Positions 35,763 through 47,500 of a stretch of DNA of 64,000 bases are shown one piece after another (the stretch's first letter is position 1; the number at the start of each line of letters is the position of its first letter). A program made the position numbers and the translations under genes. The stretch is from Triticum aestivum. Lineage: Eukaryota; Streptophyta; Magnoliopsida; Poales; Poaceae. The stretch spans positions 322,073,955-322,137,954 of the forward strand of contig NC_057813.1 of NCBI RefSeq assembly GCF_018294505.1, written 5' to 3'. The notes beneath the pieces were generated by a model. That model was not told the DNA's origin and searched no databases. It was given only the letters and a program-made list of their open reading frames with translations.

Positions 35763-36073
35763 GAGGGTGTTTGTTTACAGGGACATTTTGGTGTAGGGAC
35801 TAAAAAAACTCCGTGTCAGTCCCATCTAAACCAAACAGGAGGGACTTTTAGGGACTAAAAGTGGGCATTTGGGACTAAAGAAAGAAGACCCCGAGGGAGT
35901 CTTTTTGGGACTTTTTCCAATAGTTGTCCCTGCCATGCATCGCACCTTGTCTCTATTAGTTCATTACTAGGGGTAACATGGTCTTTTAGCATGTCATTTA
36001 ATAACCTCTAGTCCATGTTTAGTCCCTGGAATCAAGCAGGTAGGGACTAGGGAGTTTTTAACCAAACAGGGCC
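35763..36073. mobile_element. Tourist/Harbinger-like MITE, 311 bp
   Basis: Flanked by TTA duplications (35760-35762 and 36074-36076). Ends GAGGGTGTTTGTTT and AACCAAACAGGGCC are imperfect inverted repeats, and the interior repeats GGGACTAAA/AGTCCC words. The TTA target and GGCCCTGTTTGG-type end fit PIF/Harbinger-derived MITEs. Confidence 0.75.
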
Positions 36074-36389
36074 TTAGATTAACAACAGCTAAAGAGTTGC
36101 ACGGGGCAGTGGATGCACCAGCACCATGTGCATCTACTGATGTACTGTGGTCATGCACAGTCTGTTGCAACAAAGAACAAACAACCAAGGAGCATATTTG
36201 TGTTGGTCCCAGTTTTGTTATCTTTAGATACCTTTCCCTATGTGAGCGCAGCAAATCTAGTCCTGCTCAAACTCTACAGCCTTGTCCCCCAAAACAAAAG
36301 ATCAGTTATTTACAGATGTGTGTACTGTGTTTGTCATTGTTTTCCCTTTTCGACCAATGTAGGTGCTAGATAGCCAGTCTGTACTAGTA

Positions 36390-36612
36390 CTTTCACCCCT
36401 TCCTTCCCTCTTTGAACTACGTCCTAGATTTATGAGATACAACATTCCCCCATTCCTTTGCTCTTTGAACCACATCCTAGATTCATGCTATACAACTTTC
36501 CCCCTTCCTTTCCTCTTTGAACCACGTCCTAGATTCATGCTATACAACTTTTCCCACTACTTTCCCCCACTCCCTTCCTCTTTGAACCACGTCCTAGATT
36601 CATGGTATACAT
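36390..36612. repeat. Tandem repeat, four copies of about 52 bp
   Basis: The word CTCTTTGAACCACGTCCTAG recurs at 36408, 36461, 36513 and 36578 with ATTCATGCTATACAACTTT between copies. No coding role is visible. It lies just downstream of the first exon-like segment of cargo gene 2a. Confidence 0.9.
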
Positions 36613-36934
36613 GTAGCTAGAGCAATGCATGTGGAATAAGTAAATTATACCTTAAGGTTCTTGGGGCGTGGTTCGGTGGGCGACGGGATGATGGCGAAGA
36701 AGGTCGGAAGCCCTCCCGCGCCGCCGCTGGGTGAAAGTGAACAGTTGCACCGGTAGTGGATTCCCTCCCTCGCCAACGGCGACAGCGTTAAGCCTCCTTC
36801 CCTTCCTAGCAGACGGATTCTGCCGGCTCTTTGAGCAGTAGTGAGGGGAGAGAGAGGCCAACGAAGTCTTGTTTAGATCTGGAGAGGGTGAGAGAGTGTG
36901 AAGAGAGCAACTACAAGCGTTGAGGCTCGAGCGT

Positions 36935-36946
36935 GTATATATATAT
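36935..36946 (-). promoter_or_regulatory. TATA run of minus-strand cargo gene 2a
   Basis: TATATATATA on the minus strand, about 25-45 bases upstream of a conserved leader segment (GAGAGTGTGAAGAGAGCAA on the plus strand, 36892-36911). The same leader and a TATATAC box recur together at 39763-39832. Confidence 0.5.
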
Positions 36947-37062
36947 TGGAGAGAGAGTGTGAAGCGTGCAAACCCTAGAAAACAAGCGCCGAGGTTGCAG
37001 CTTATACGTGATGAGGTGATTATATGGTCACTACGAGATTGTATAGCTCTGTATCCATCCAT

Positions 37063-37647
37063 TTTGACCAGTCAAAGAATCCTCCTGGCACAAATTATGC
37101 TCAAGTGTAGTTATCGAACCCGAGACCTCAAGTTTGATGAGCGAACAGGCTAACCAGCTACACAACCCTCCCGTTATGTTCAACGTGAGGAAAATACCTT
37201 TTATACATTCCTGCATTCGTGTGACAAGCATGCCATGCTTTTTTTGTGTGTGGGAGTCATTGGGATTTAAATCATAATCGTGTCATGTGGTTTTGGTGGT
37301 AAGACTATCCACAGTGTTGCAGAAATAATGCAGCCTTAGTCACCTTACCTCTCTCCACGTAGTATGTTGGTCCCACTAGTTAGAGGGTGAAACAAACAAA
37401 TTAATAAGAAAAAGTAAAAGCGCCAGCGATGTATCTTACCTCACACATCTCGCTACTGCTCGGGAACACTATCCAATTGATCCCTCTGTTCGCTCACGTA
37501 CTATTTTAAGTGAATTCTTATTATAACATGCACACAATTTTGGGCACTTGTATTCGACCTAAGTCACTGTGCCACAGTATCTCGTACTTACTACTCCCTC
37601 CGTCTAGGTGTAATAAGTCACGTTAGAAGGTGCAGCAGGACCAAGGT

Positions 37648-37678
<31 letters not shown>

Positions 37679-38232
37679 CGTGTGTTTAACAGCATATGTG
37701 TGTTAGGGAGAGCGATAGATCGACCTACTCCTATAGAGAGATGGTGTGTAGTGCACGATTTTAGCCGCGAGAGTCGGTGCATCCTCTTGCTTCCGGGCGT
37801 GTCCGGTAGGGACAGGCGGACAGCTGCCACGCCTGCTCCTGACCAGCCTGGCCCACCCAAAGCCCCTCCATCACCCGTGCGTGCTTCCCGCCCGAAACGG
37901 TCAGTGCCGCTCCAAAGAATTGGTGTCGCATTCATGCCCGGGCAGAGCGGACGCGACCTCTCACTTGCGCAAGAGTGATGGTTGCTTCGTCCATCTAACT
38001 TACTGCTAGGTCTATGTGATTTGACGACTCATTGGTCTTTATTACTAAGGTGGTAGGACTGCTGGATGTCCCACGCTTTCGGCGAAAGGAGGTACTAGAT
38101 TACAATTTTCTCCATTCTTACAGCGGAGGAGTGCAAGAGCAGTGAAAACACGCAGGCTCAGTGATTACATGGCCCACCTCACACTATCACCATATTTTCT
38201 GGACACCGTGCGACACCTAACTCTTTACATAG
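37063..38232. other. CACTA interior, no gene seen
   Basis: Contains a truncated Stowaway-like end (CTCCCTCCGTCTAGG, 37594-37608), a GT/GC-rich microsatellite (37645-37686), and a GC-rich piece (37840-37960) in which CCCGCCCGAAACGGTCAGTGC repeats sequence also found near 31935. ORFs of 105-110 codons across the microsatellite are not convincing. Confidence 0.5.
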
Positions 38233-38876
38233 TACTCCCTCCGTTCCTAAATATACTAGATGAGTCCCCGCGCGTTGCCGCAGAACAGCCGTATATCTCT
38301 CTACGTAAAATTATCGATTTCATAGAACTAAAAAAATCTATAACCGCATGACAAATGTGGTAGCCAAACTAAAAAAACTCACATCATCATTTAGATCATC
38401 CCACGTAAGGAAAAAAGATCAGCCAACTCCTACTGCATAATGGGATTATATTTTTCTTTTTGACATGTTAATGGGACTTAAGAGCTCACTTACACGCACG
38501 CTACCGGTGCATGCTTGCGTGAAGACATGTTGATGTGATTTAAAACCCACTCACATGCATGCCACAGTATTTCTGCATGCTTGCATGTGGCTTAGTGCGG
38601 AGCCTCTCAACGTCTAGATCAGACGGCTATTATGGACTGATTTAGTTCATCTAACGGCTACATTAATTTTGATGATGTGGCTCAAGGAGAGGATAGAGAA
38701 TTCCTAGTAGTGGGGGCTAGCTATTACTAGTAGATAAGTCTTTGTAGAGATTCCACTAGGTGAACTACATACAGAACAAAATGAATGAATCTACACTTAA
38801 AATGCATCTATATACATCCACATGTGGTTCATGGTGAAATCCCTACAAAGACTAATATTTAGGAACGGAGGAAGTA
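38233..38876. mobile_element. Stowaway MITE split by a 480-bp insertion
   Basis: The left end (TACTCCCTCCGTTCCTAAATATA, from 38233) and the right portion (AAGTCTTTGTAGAGATTCC... to GGAACGGAGGAAGTA, 38737-38876) belong to one Stowaway with TA ends. Between them about 479 bp (38256-38734) are inserted, starting CTAGATGAGTCCCCGCGCG and ending TTACTAGTAGA, with TA or ATA repeated at the borders. I cannot name the class of the insert. Confidence 0.7.
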
Positions 38877-39055
38877 CTAGTATAGTACGTACTGTAATTT
38901 ATCAGCGAGATAAATTTGTACAATGCTATGAAGCTTCCAGCTTCTGTTACATGTATCTTGCGTCCAAGGTTGCCGTTGCAACATTTCATCAAATACAAAG
39001 GAGACTAACATGCATGCTATTGCATCTCAATGATTGACAGATCATAGAAAATATG

Positions 39056-39157
39056 TACTCCCTCCGTTCCAAAATAAGTGTCTCAACTTTATGCAAACTT
39101 TAGTACAAAGTTTTACTACTACTAAAGTTGACACTTATTTTGGAATAGAGGCAGCTA
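39056..39157. mobile_element. Stowaway MITE, 102 bp
   Basis: TA-flanked; the arms TTCCAAAATAAGTGTC and GACACTTATTTTGGAA pair almost perfectly, giving a hairpin. The right terminus is slightly degraded (GAGGCAGCTA). Confidence 0.88.
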
Positions 39158-39269
39158 AAGAAAAAAACGATCCATGCAGTCCCTAGCCCTTGAACCGTGA
39201 ACCCTAACCATGCTTCAATTTGCGGGTAACGTTCGAGCTTCCTAAGAAATGAAATTTGCTACCTTTTGA

Positions 39270-39832
39270 CCATCGGATCATTTTGTGCAGTTTCACCAAG
39301 ATCGAGATGAGCATCACTATGGCAAAGAAATTGAAGAAGCATGATTAGAATAAGATTACTGGGACTAGTTGATGAGACATAAACTCATCACAAATACAGT
39401 ACGTAGAAGCCAGTAGAGGTATGTGCGGGGCAAAGAAGTAGAGAAATATCCACATGGAGTGATGTGGGCAGCTAGAGTAGTGGTGCAAGCCGGCTGTAAA
39501 GGGAGTTGAACCTGAGGGACGTAGCTCAACCTTGAGGAGGGCCTCGGGAAGCGGCAACTGCCCACGTCGCGGTAGTGAGCAAGGGACGAAGGCAACCTCA
39601 CCGGCTTTTTGAGAGAGAACAACGGGACCCCTGATCGGGACGTGCCGACAGTGGGTTTTCACCGTCGGCGATGGCGACCGCATCTACACTAAGCATCCAC
39701 CCCTTCCCCCGGCGGACATGATCTGCCGGGATGTTAGAGATGTGGCCACAGTCGTTTTGTGCGAGAGAGTGTGAAGAGAGCAACCCCAGCAAGCAACCGT
39801 GTAGGCTGGCCCGTCCTAACTATGTATATAGA
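39270..39832 (-). pseudogene. Cargo gene 2b: duplicated promoter and first exon
   Basis: This repeats the start of cargo gene 2a. A TATATAC box (minus, 39824-39831) precedes the shared leader (39763-39784), followed by an ORF from 39792 with the peptide AVAIADGENPLSARP, which matches AVAVGEGGNPLPVQ of copy 2a. At 39282-39310 the LVKLHKM-coding module appears after a CAG-like boundary, as in copy 2a. Other parts have diverged strongly. The two copies suggest a tandem duplication inside the CACTA-like element followed by decay. Function unknown. Confidence 0.42.
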
Positions 39833-42179
39833 GGAGCGGTTTCCTTTTCTCTCCATATGAACCTATCATATTGCGTACGTGCCACTGAAGAAAAAAAACT
39901 TTATTTATAAATGATGCGGCACCTACTACTCGTTCTCCTATAACCTTGTGCTTGGCATCTCCAAAATATTAACCTTGCGATTGGCTCTTCGCCTCTTCGG
40001 GAAGTCAAGGAATAATGGTAGTGCAGTATATATCGTTCTGGCTATATGAGACCAAATGAATTGCTGCACGTCCACCACGTGGGCGAGGGTCGAGGGGCGA
40101 GGGAGAGTGCTACATACGGAGCAAAATGAGTGAATCTACACTCTAAAGTACGTCTATATACATCAGTGTTTGGAGTATGTACTAGTAGTTCATATTAAAA
40201 TCTACTAAAGGACATATATATTCCAAACAATATGATATAAGCTCTATAACCAAGGTAGTAGGGACTAGGAGTAAATGGAGGGAGTAGTAAATTTTTCTCC
40301 TCGTCCTGCGAGCCACTGCTCGCATGGGCGTAAGGCGAACAGTACTAAGCAAGCTTCACCTCATCCCGCGAGCCACCGCGCCCGTGGGCAGGGGAGACGG
40401 CGTACTAAGCAAGCTTCTCCTCATTCTGCGAGTTGATGGAACAAATCAAAAGTACTCCAGTGTATAGAGCCTTGCCTCTAAGGTAGGCCCCACATGGTTT
40501 GCCTCTTTTTTTAACATAACGCATCAAGTCAAAATTTGTTTGTTCACCCGTGGTAGACAATCCTCCCTCCACCAAGTGGACAACCAGTACACGTGCCAAA
40601 TTACCATGTGGGCTGCCTTTTTCGTACAGAAATGAGCTCTACCATGTACCCGCGCAGGTGTGGTTGGGAAAGAGACGGGAGTACGTGCGCCATGCACGCA
40701 CCTCTTATCTTCGTGCATGGACCCCACCTATGTGGGTGTGTGTGAGAGATACAAACCGCATGCATGAGTGTTTTTTGTTTTGGGGTGGGGGTGGGGGTGG
40801 GGTGGGGGGTTGATTTCGTGAATGTATTTGTGGGAATATGTGTCGATGACATCTCAAACAAAATTGTGCATGCAATGTTTGTGAAATGGAGGCCTATCCA
40901 TATCATATATAGAGGGTCAGGACGAGAAGAGAGGGAGGGGTCATAGATATCGATAGAGTCAAAGAGAGGATCAAGTGGGTGGGTGCGAGATCGATGAAGA
41001 GAGCCATCGAAATTGTGTGTGTGAAAGTCAAAGATATAGGGCGACTAACCTACCGGAACGTCAGAGGGCACACATCAAGTTTGTGTGTGGTAGGGAGACA
41101 TGACTAGAGCTCTCGATGTATCGGTGTGTGGGGGGGAGGGGGGAGGGGTAGGCAGAGTCCTAACTATAGATATAGAACGACTCGTATATGTGTTGAGAAG
41201 GAGAGACCCAGCTATGTCTTGAGGGAGATCGATCGACATCCATACATAACTGAAGGAAGGGAAATATGATGGGACAGAGAGAGAGAGAGAGAGAGGTGAG
41301 AGAGAGAGGAAGGGAGAGGGGTCGAGTGCTGGATGGGTGATGGAGTTGCTTATCGAAGATGGTGGGAGAGGCCTACTAGACAAACTACTGCAATGTTATC
41401 AATAAGAGTGGGGATGTGTTTTTGTGTGTGCCTGTGTGTGATAGATCTGTCGGGACGCATCCATGTATGATGAAGGGGAACCATGTGTTTGGTAAGCAAA
41501 CCTAGATCAATTGTTGTTTGTCAGAGGAAGGGAGAGACATAACTAATGAGGTAGATCGATCGACGCGTGGGTAAAAATGAGTTATAAGGACCTAGCTAGC
41601 TATATGTATAGCGAGAGATCGGTCGGTGTACGTCCATTTGTTAGAGGCAAGTAATGCCCAGCGAGACGGATAGACAGAGAGAATGGAGCTGGGGGGTGGT
41701 GCGAGAGGCCCAGCTACTAGCTAGATAGGGGAGGAGTGTGCGGTTGTGAGATCGATGAAAAGAGGGGCGAGAGTTTACACGTGTGTGTGACCGTATGAGA
41801 GACACGAGGCAAGGACACATAAAGGAGGAGATTCAAGGTGCGTGTGTATGTTGTAATCAGGCATCGCTGGAGAGGTTTATCGATCGGTGTGTGTCAGAAA
41901 GGAGTTGTGGAGACTCTAGGAGAACGACCTAAAGAAAAATGATGAATGTGCCCAGTGGATAGAATGATGAGGGAGGGGGAGGGCGACGAGGGCGTGTGCA
42001 TGCACGAGAGAAAGTTAGTGGTAGCCACAAAGGTTAGAGGATTGTGTGGGTGTAAGAGACTAACAAAGATCATAATTTGATATGAAAGCGGATTCATATA
42101 TTTAAATAGGAGATCATAGTGTTTTAAACATATGCATGCATGAATATAGCGGTGATACACGTGTTGTGCACATGTTATA
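39833..42179. other. CACTA interior, purine-rich, no gene seen
   Basis: Contains a degraded Stowaway-like remnant (about 40108-40290, ending AATGGAGGGAGTAG), a run of G-tracts (40781-40810), a GA microsatellite (41276-41312) and, from 40910 to 42010, a strongly purine-biased plus strand with many GAGA and GATCGAT words. ORFs here are composition artefacts. Confidence 0.5.
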
Positions 42180-42420
42180 CCATAATGTGATAATGCATGG
42201 CGTTTGCAACTCACAGCTAAATGTCGAACAATCTAAATCATACTATACATCAAACAATCTCACATTTTATTTGAATTTATGATAATGTGTGGCGTTTGCA
42301 GCTTACAACTAAATATCGAACAATCTAAACAATACTATATATCAAACATTCTCACATTTTATTTGAATTTGTGGTAATGTGTGGTGTTTGCAACTCACAT
42401 CTAAATACTTGTAGGCGTAG
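42180..42420. repeat. 92-bp tandem repeat, about 2.5 copies
   Basis: The anchor GTTTGCA occurs at 42202, 42294 and 42386, exactly 92 bases apart, with AATCTCACATTTTATTTGAA between. Copies differ at a few bases each. Confidence 0.92.
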
Positions 42421-42673
42421 GGGGCAGGGCACCATACATAATGTGATAAACACATTATACATATGAGACATGGTTTAGATTATGAAGATCTAGCTAGAGC
42501 TAGAAATGTAATGTGATTTGAAATCAACATAAAGTGGATTCAAAAAATCGAGTTCGGGTTCATATAGTACATATAGTTCATATGTAACTCGAGACTAATC
42601 ATGTGGTGTGCTGTGAAGATAATACACAAACGATGGTTTAACTTGACAATAATGATGATTGTAGATCTTATTA

Positions 42674-44073
42674 GAGGTAAATACACATGTGGTGTCTGAA
42701 CTTACCATGGATGTTCACTTTAGTGCCTAAAGTTGAAAAATACGCCGAACTGGTTCCAAAACTTGGCTGACTCGTGCAAATACGGTGCTAATCTCATATG
42801 TAGACGTATAGTGTGCTGATGTGGTCCCGTATTTGCTGACATGGCATGGGGTCACGTGTAGTGGCGAAGCAAGATTACTTTAATAATATATATGTCTCTA
42901 TGACTAGTGGTCCCGTATGTTAGAACAAAAGGAAAATTGAAACTAAAAATAGTGCGGGATCAGAGACGAGCATACGACCTGCAGTTTAAAGAGAGCATAT
43001 GTTGACCACTGCACCAAACATACTACAATGACAACTTTGGCCACTACATGTTTTTTCTGTTTTGAGAATGATAAACAAAAAGGCTTGTGGTGCTTAAATG
43101 GGCTGCATCCAGTGACCATTTAGTGCATGTTATTTTTTAAAAAGAAATGTAAAGGTCTGTAAATGATAGTCATAATAATAAACTTTACATTCAAATATTT
43201 GTGTGTTATTAATAATTGCCTCGTGTATGGTTTGTATTCACTAAACATTTAAAACTGTATTTAACAAACATTCCTAAATATAATCTATTATTGTATATTT
43301 TAAAAGTTTGTACTTACAAAACATTTTTAAGCACTCATGGCTTATATTTAAACTAATATTCTCCAAATAATAAGTGAATATTTCTAAAAATTATAGGATT
43401 TTTAGTAAGTTATTTTATTACATACCACTATATATTTATTCTATGTCCACGTAACTATTTGTGTACATTGAGGTTATTATTTATGCACCAAAAATATTTA
43501 TAACCCACAGCATGATATGGGCCTGTTTTTTTTTTAATACGTGCACATGAATATTTGCATACCATAAGGTAATTATTAATGACACACAAATATTTGTATA
43601 ACAGGAGGTAATTATTAACAACACACAAATATTTGAATCTACTTCTATTTATGAATTAAAATTTACAGACTTTTAACATTTTTTAAAGTTAACGTGTACT
43701 AAATAGGTACCGAATGCAGCCTATTTAAGCACCAAAAGCTATTCGGCGTGTGAATAATCAAAGAGTGAGGTCGCAGGTTCGATTCTAAATGAGCGTAATT
43801 TTAGTTTCCATTGTTTTCTAGACTGACAGGCTGGACCCACTAGTCATATACACATATAGCATTCAAATAATCATATTTTATCGTTACACATGGACCCCAT
43901 GCCACATCAGTCAAATAGGGTGCCATGTCAGCACATTATACGTCTACATAGGTGTTTAGCACCGTATTTGCACGCGCTAGCCAAGTTTTAGAACCAGATC
44001 AATGTATTTTTCAAGTTTAGGCACTAAAATGAACATCCATGACAAGTTCAAGCACCACCGGTGTAATTACCTC
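42674..44073. mobile_element. Mutator-like element (non-autonomous), 1400 bp
   Basis: Exact 9-bp target duplications ATCTTATTA lie at 42665-42673 and 44074-44082. The termini are long inverted repeats of about 200 bp: GAGGTAAATACAC at the left, and GAGGTAATTACAC as the reverse complement at the right. Homology continues through GGCATGGGGTC. Length of TSD and TIR fit Mutator. No transposase ORF. The interior has an A-box-like TGGTGCAGTGGTCAA (minus, about 42998-43013) and a B-box-like GGTTCGATTCT (43785-43795), and a 42-bp repeat at 43530-43640. Confidence 0.88.
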
Positions 44074-44539
44074 ATCTTATTAAAACAGAGAAAGGAATTC
44101 AAATGCTTTGACTTCACAACAATTATTACTGTAGATCTTATTCTAATAGAGAAACGAATTCAAATTTAGTTCATATTGAAGCGGTAGTATATACGTTTGG
44201 AATGCACTAAAACGTTCATTTTGAGTAATAGGTTGCATGCATTATACACGTAGAGAAATATTTTAATTGAACATAACATGAATTCAAAGTTTTGAATGGT
44301 ATTTGTAGTGCGCATTGATTTGGTATAGTACACGTTAGGCTTGTCCGAAAATTTCAACCCGTGCCTTGTTAGCCCGAAATATTTAAGATATATCTTTGTC
44401 TCGTCGTGCTCCGACAACTCCCTCCATCTCAACCCGCGCCTTGCTATTCCGAAATTACAACGCGTGCGAAAACTCCCACCTCCTGTGAAATCCCGACACG
44501 TGAAATTCCTGTGGTACCCTTGATCCGAAAGAACCGCCT

Positions 44540-47500
44540 CAAATCGGCGGGGCTACTTTTGTAACTTACCCCACATTTTGGACAAGCGCGTCCCTAAGCC
44601 ATGGTTCCCCACTGCAATCTTATCCACCCACCCATTCATACACCGAGGCCGCGAAAACCCGCGATGAAGCCCCACACCCTGCTCCGTCCGCCACCCAGCC
44701 GGAGCCTCTTCCCCGCCGACGTCGTCCACAAAAACACCTCGACGTCCCTCATCCACCGTACCGGATGAGGATCCATCGTCGATCTCGTCGTCCCGCCGGT
44801 TCAGCCACCCCGTCCTCCACCTCCAAGGAGCTGCACCGACGTCCCCTCGTCTTTCGTGCCACCTCCATCCCATACCACCGTCTTCACCTGCACCAACGGA
44901 AGAGCATCATCATCACCATTTCCTCGGATGAAGCTGCGGCCTAATCGGCGCCACCAAAGAGGTTGTACACTAATCGCCGCATTTTTCTTCTTGATTCGAT
45001 CTCATGGTGCTGCCTGTGCTCGGTCCCGAGCCGACACGGCGCGACTCCATCCACGGTGGCGTTGCCGGCCACTTCCTCCACGGCATCGGTCCCTCAGCGG
45101 CGACGTCCACATCAGTAGGAGATGTTGCTGCTTTAGCTCTCGCTCGCGCTGCTGCTCTGCTCTTGCTCTCGGTCCCCTACCTGGTCTGCTCTTGCTATTG
45201 CTCTTGCTCGTGCTGCTGCTCTCGCACTTGCTCTTGCTTGCGATGCTGCTTCGATTTAGCTACACTTCAGTCGACTGAATCCACTTTTGGGTCAATCAAT
45301 TTTCAGGGGGTGGGGGGCCTCGCCGGGGTGAAGGAAGAACCAGCCATAGCGGGGAGGGGGGCTCGCCGGAGAGGTACCCCACTATCTATCTTAGGGTTCA
45401 GGGTGGGGGTGGTGGTCGCCGGCGGTGGCGGGGCGTTGGCATGGGGATCGCCGGAGAAAAAGCTCGGCACAGGGGGGGCTAGAGGGATGGCCGGGGCGGC
45501 GGCGGACTGGCGGTGGGGAGTGTTTTCGCGGCGGGCGGGGCGGCGCACCGCTGGCTGCGGGCGGCGGTGGGCTGCTGTTTGGCAGGTGGTGGCTGGCGGC
45601 TCAGGGGGGTGGAGGTTGAAGATGAGCTGCAGGTCCTTGATTTCGTATCCAACAGCTGCAAAATCGACTGACCGGAGATGAAAAAGTCAGTCGGCCGACG
45701 TGTAGCCTCACCTTACTAGTGCGTTCAGTTTCGATAGCAAAATCCAGTTTCGACAGTTAAGTTCAGTTTCGACAGTTAAGTTCAGTTTCGACAGTTAAAT
45801 TCAGTTTCGACAGTTAAGTTCAGAGATGAGCGGCTGATGTATTTTACATCTAGCACTTTGTGGTTATGTATTTTATGTCATGTATTGGAGATGCTACTAG
45901 AATTCCACTCAGGTTAACATTGTCTCTCTTGTCCTGCTTCAGCCTCGGCGTCGTACAACTCACCGGAGCTGCTCCAATGAGGAAACCCTCCATCACAGCG
46001 GAGCAGTACGTCAGGCTCCATCTCCAGACGCCCAAGATCTTCTTCCCCTCCTCCGACAGCCAAGTCAGCCGGAGCATCCTCACCGGCCAACCCAATCACA
46101 CTGAGATCGGCATGGCTTCGCCAAAGAGGTTGTACACCTATTGCATCCCTTTTTTACTCTACATGTTATATATATTGTCCACTGAGCACACATAGTAACG
46201 GGAAATACGATTATTTTATCCTACTATATGAAAAGCAGTGAGGTACTAGGCAACTTAGCTTTCCTTGATGGACTCTCTTGAATGCCATCATTATTTATCT
46301 CTACGCGTTTGAGTTGTGCATTTGTCGATGGCCCTGGGAGTTGAGCTAGTAGGGCGGTGGCATGGGTCCAAAGTATTAGAAGTAGCACAAAAACATTTTT
46401 TTAGTGTAGGCTTTTCCTTGCTCAAGCCTGCCTACTAGAATCGCCAGTGCTTGAAAGGAAAAGTGAATGAAAAACATAGGAATTGGAAAGTTTCCTATGG
46501 TACTACTATTCATGAATTGGTTCAAAGGAACGGAGCAAAGGAAAACTGTAGGATTTGTTCCTTTAGTGTCTCCTTGAAAGAAAAAAACGTAGGAATTTTT
46601 ATTTTCACTTGTCCTCCTTTTCAAATTCCTATTCATGAAGCACAAGACTAAGAGATAGTAGCATAATAGCATTATAAGCGTACATTTTCTTGTGGTTTGA
46701 CTTAATCTCGCCATGCTTCTTTGCATCCTGTGATCTTCCAATTGTTGTGAATCAAACACCCAGATTGGCAGAAATCCTGTGTTTTTAAATTCTCTATTTT
46801 GCACGTGCATTCCTATCCTATTCCTGTCTATTTCCTATCCCTGCATTTTGGAATCCTCCAATTCAAACGAGCCCTTACAGAATTACTTCTCTTACAGATA
46901 GTTGTCAAAGAAAACCTTGCATGGTTTGTCCCTCTCCTGCTGCGCCGTCGTCCACCCCAGCTCAGCTGCTCCAACGACAAAAGGGTCCAGCACAACAGGG
47001 ATCCGGCCTCCAGACTGTCTTTCGCCGCCTCAGATCTTCTTCCCCACCGCCGGCAGCCATGAAAACTGCATTACCATCATCAACCGAGCAGATGACCTCG
47101 AGGACTACACGGGTCCGCAAGAGAGGTCACACTCTTTCGGGTCTACTTACGTTATGCATCACTTAATATTACATGCTACTTTATCGTCCTGTTCACCGAT
47201 TAGACTCTGAGTCAGCTCCAAACTAATGGTCAAACTTGAGTTTTTAAATGCTTGTGGGGTACATATCGGGGCCGCAATCAATAGTATCTATCTACTATCT
47301 GGTTAATCTCCGGTGTCTACTATGAGTTTCATGTTGGGTGGGAAACAAACAGTAAATAAGCCATTATCTGTATTTTTTAACTGAAGCCATTATCTGCCTG
47401 CTATTATTGGTTTTGGGTCTATCCACAGGTTGCTACCATCGCTTTGGATTTCTGCATGCACTCCTTACATAATCTCACTATGTTTTATTCCTATGCATGA

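Larger units (their letters stand above)
33900..36951 (-). pseudogene. Cargo gene 2a: minus-strand gene-like unit with repeated exon modules
   Basis: A TATA run (36935-36946) reads leftward into a first exon-like segment. That segment has an ORF from 37062 to 36652 and a donor-like GTATAA at about 36650-36645. Downstream on the minus strand a short module recurs near 35383-35405, 35200-35222, 34762-34785, 34053-34080 and 33914-33940. In one frame each copy reads LVELHKK, FQWELHKM, FSELHKW or close variants, often preceded by a CAG acceptor-like end. One exon-like ORF (34434-34269) starts after CAACAG and reads SSSSKEEYGV...YARMKKPCLSSHQKEQL...KLTSAQKD, then stops. That peptide faintly recalls the linker between B3 domains in REM-type plant proteins, but no B3 domain is visible. 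Exon limits are guesses. A Tourist-like MITE sits inside it. Confidence 0.4.

Noticed and set aside
41075..41383. Ser/Pro-rich minus-strand ORF
   Set aside because: It translates GA-repeat DNA and has no other support.
43750..43800. Possible tRNA gene around GGTTCGATTCT
   Set aside because: No cloverleaf can be drawn around the B-box-like word and the A-box-like word is far away on the other strand.
45303..45681. Gly/Arg-rich ORFs after the first exon-like segment of cargo gene 3
   Set aside because: GC-rich intron-like sequence open in several frames on both strands; no support for translation.
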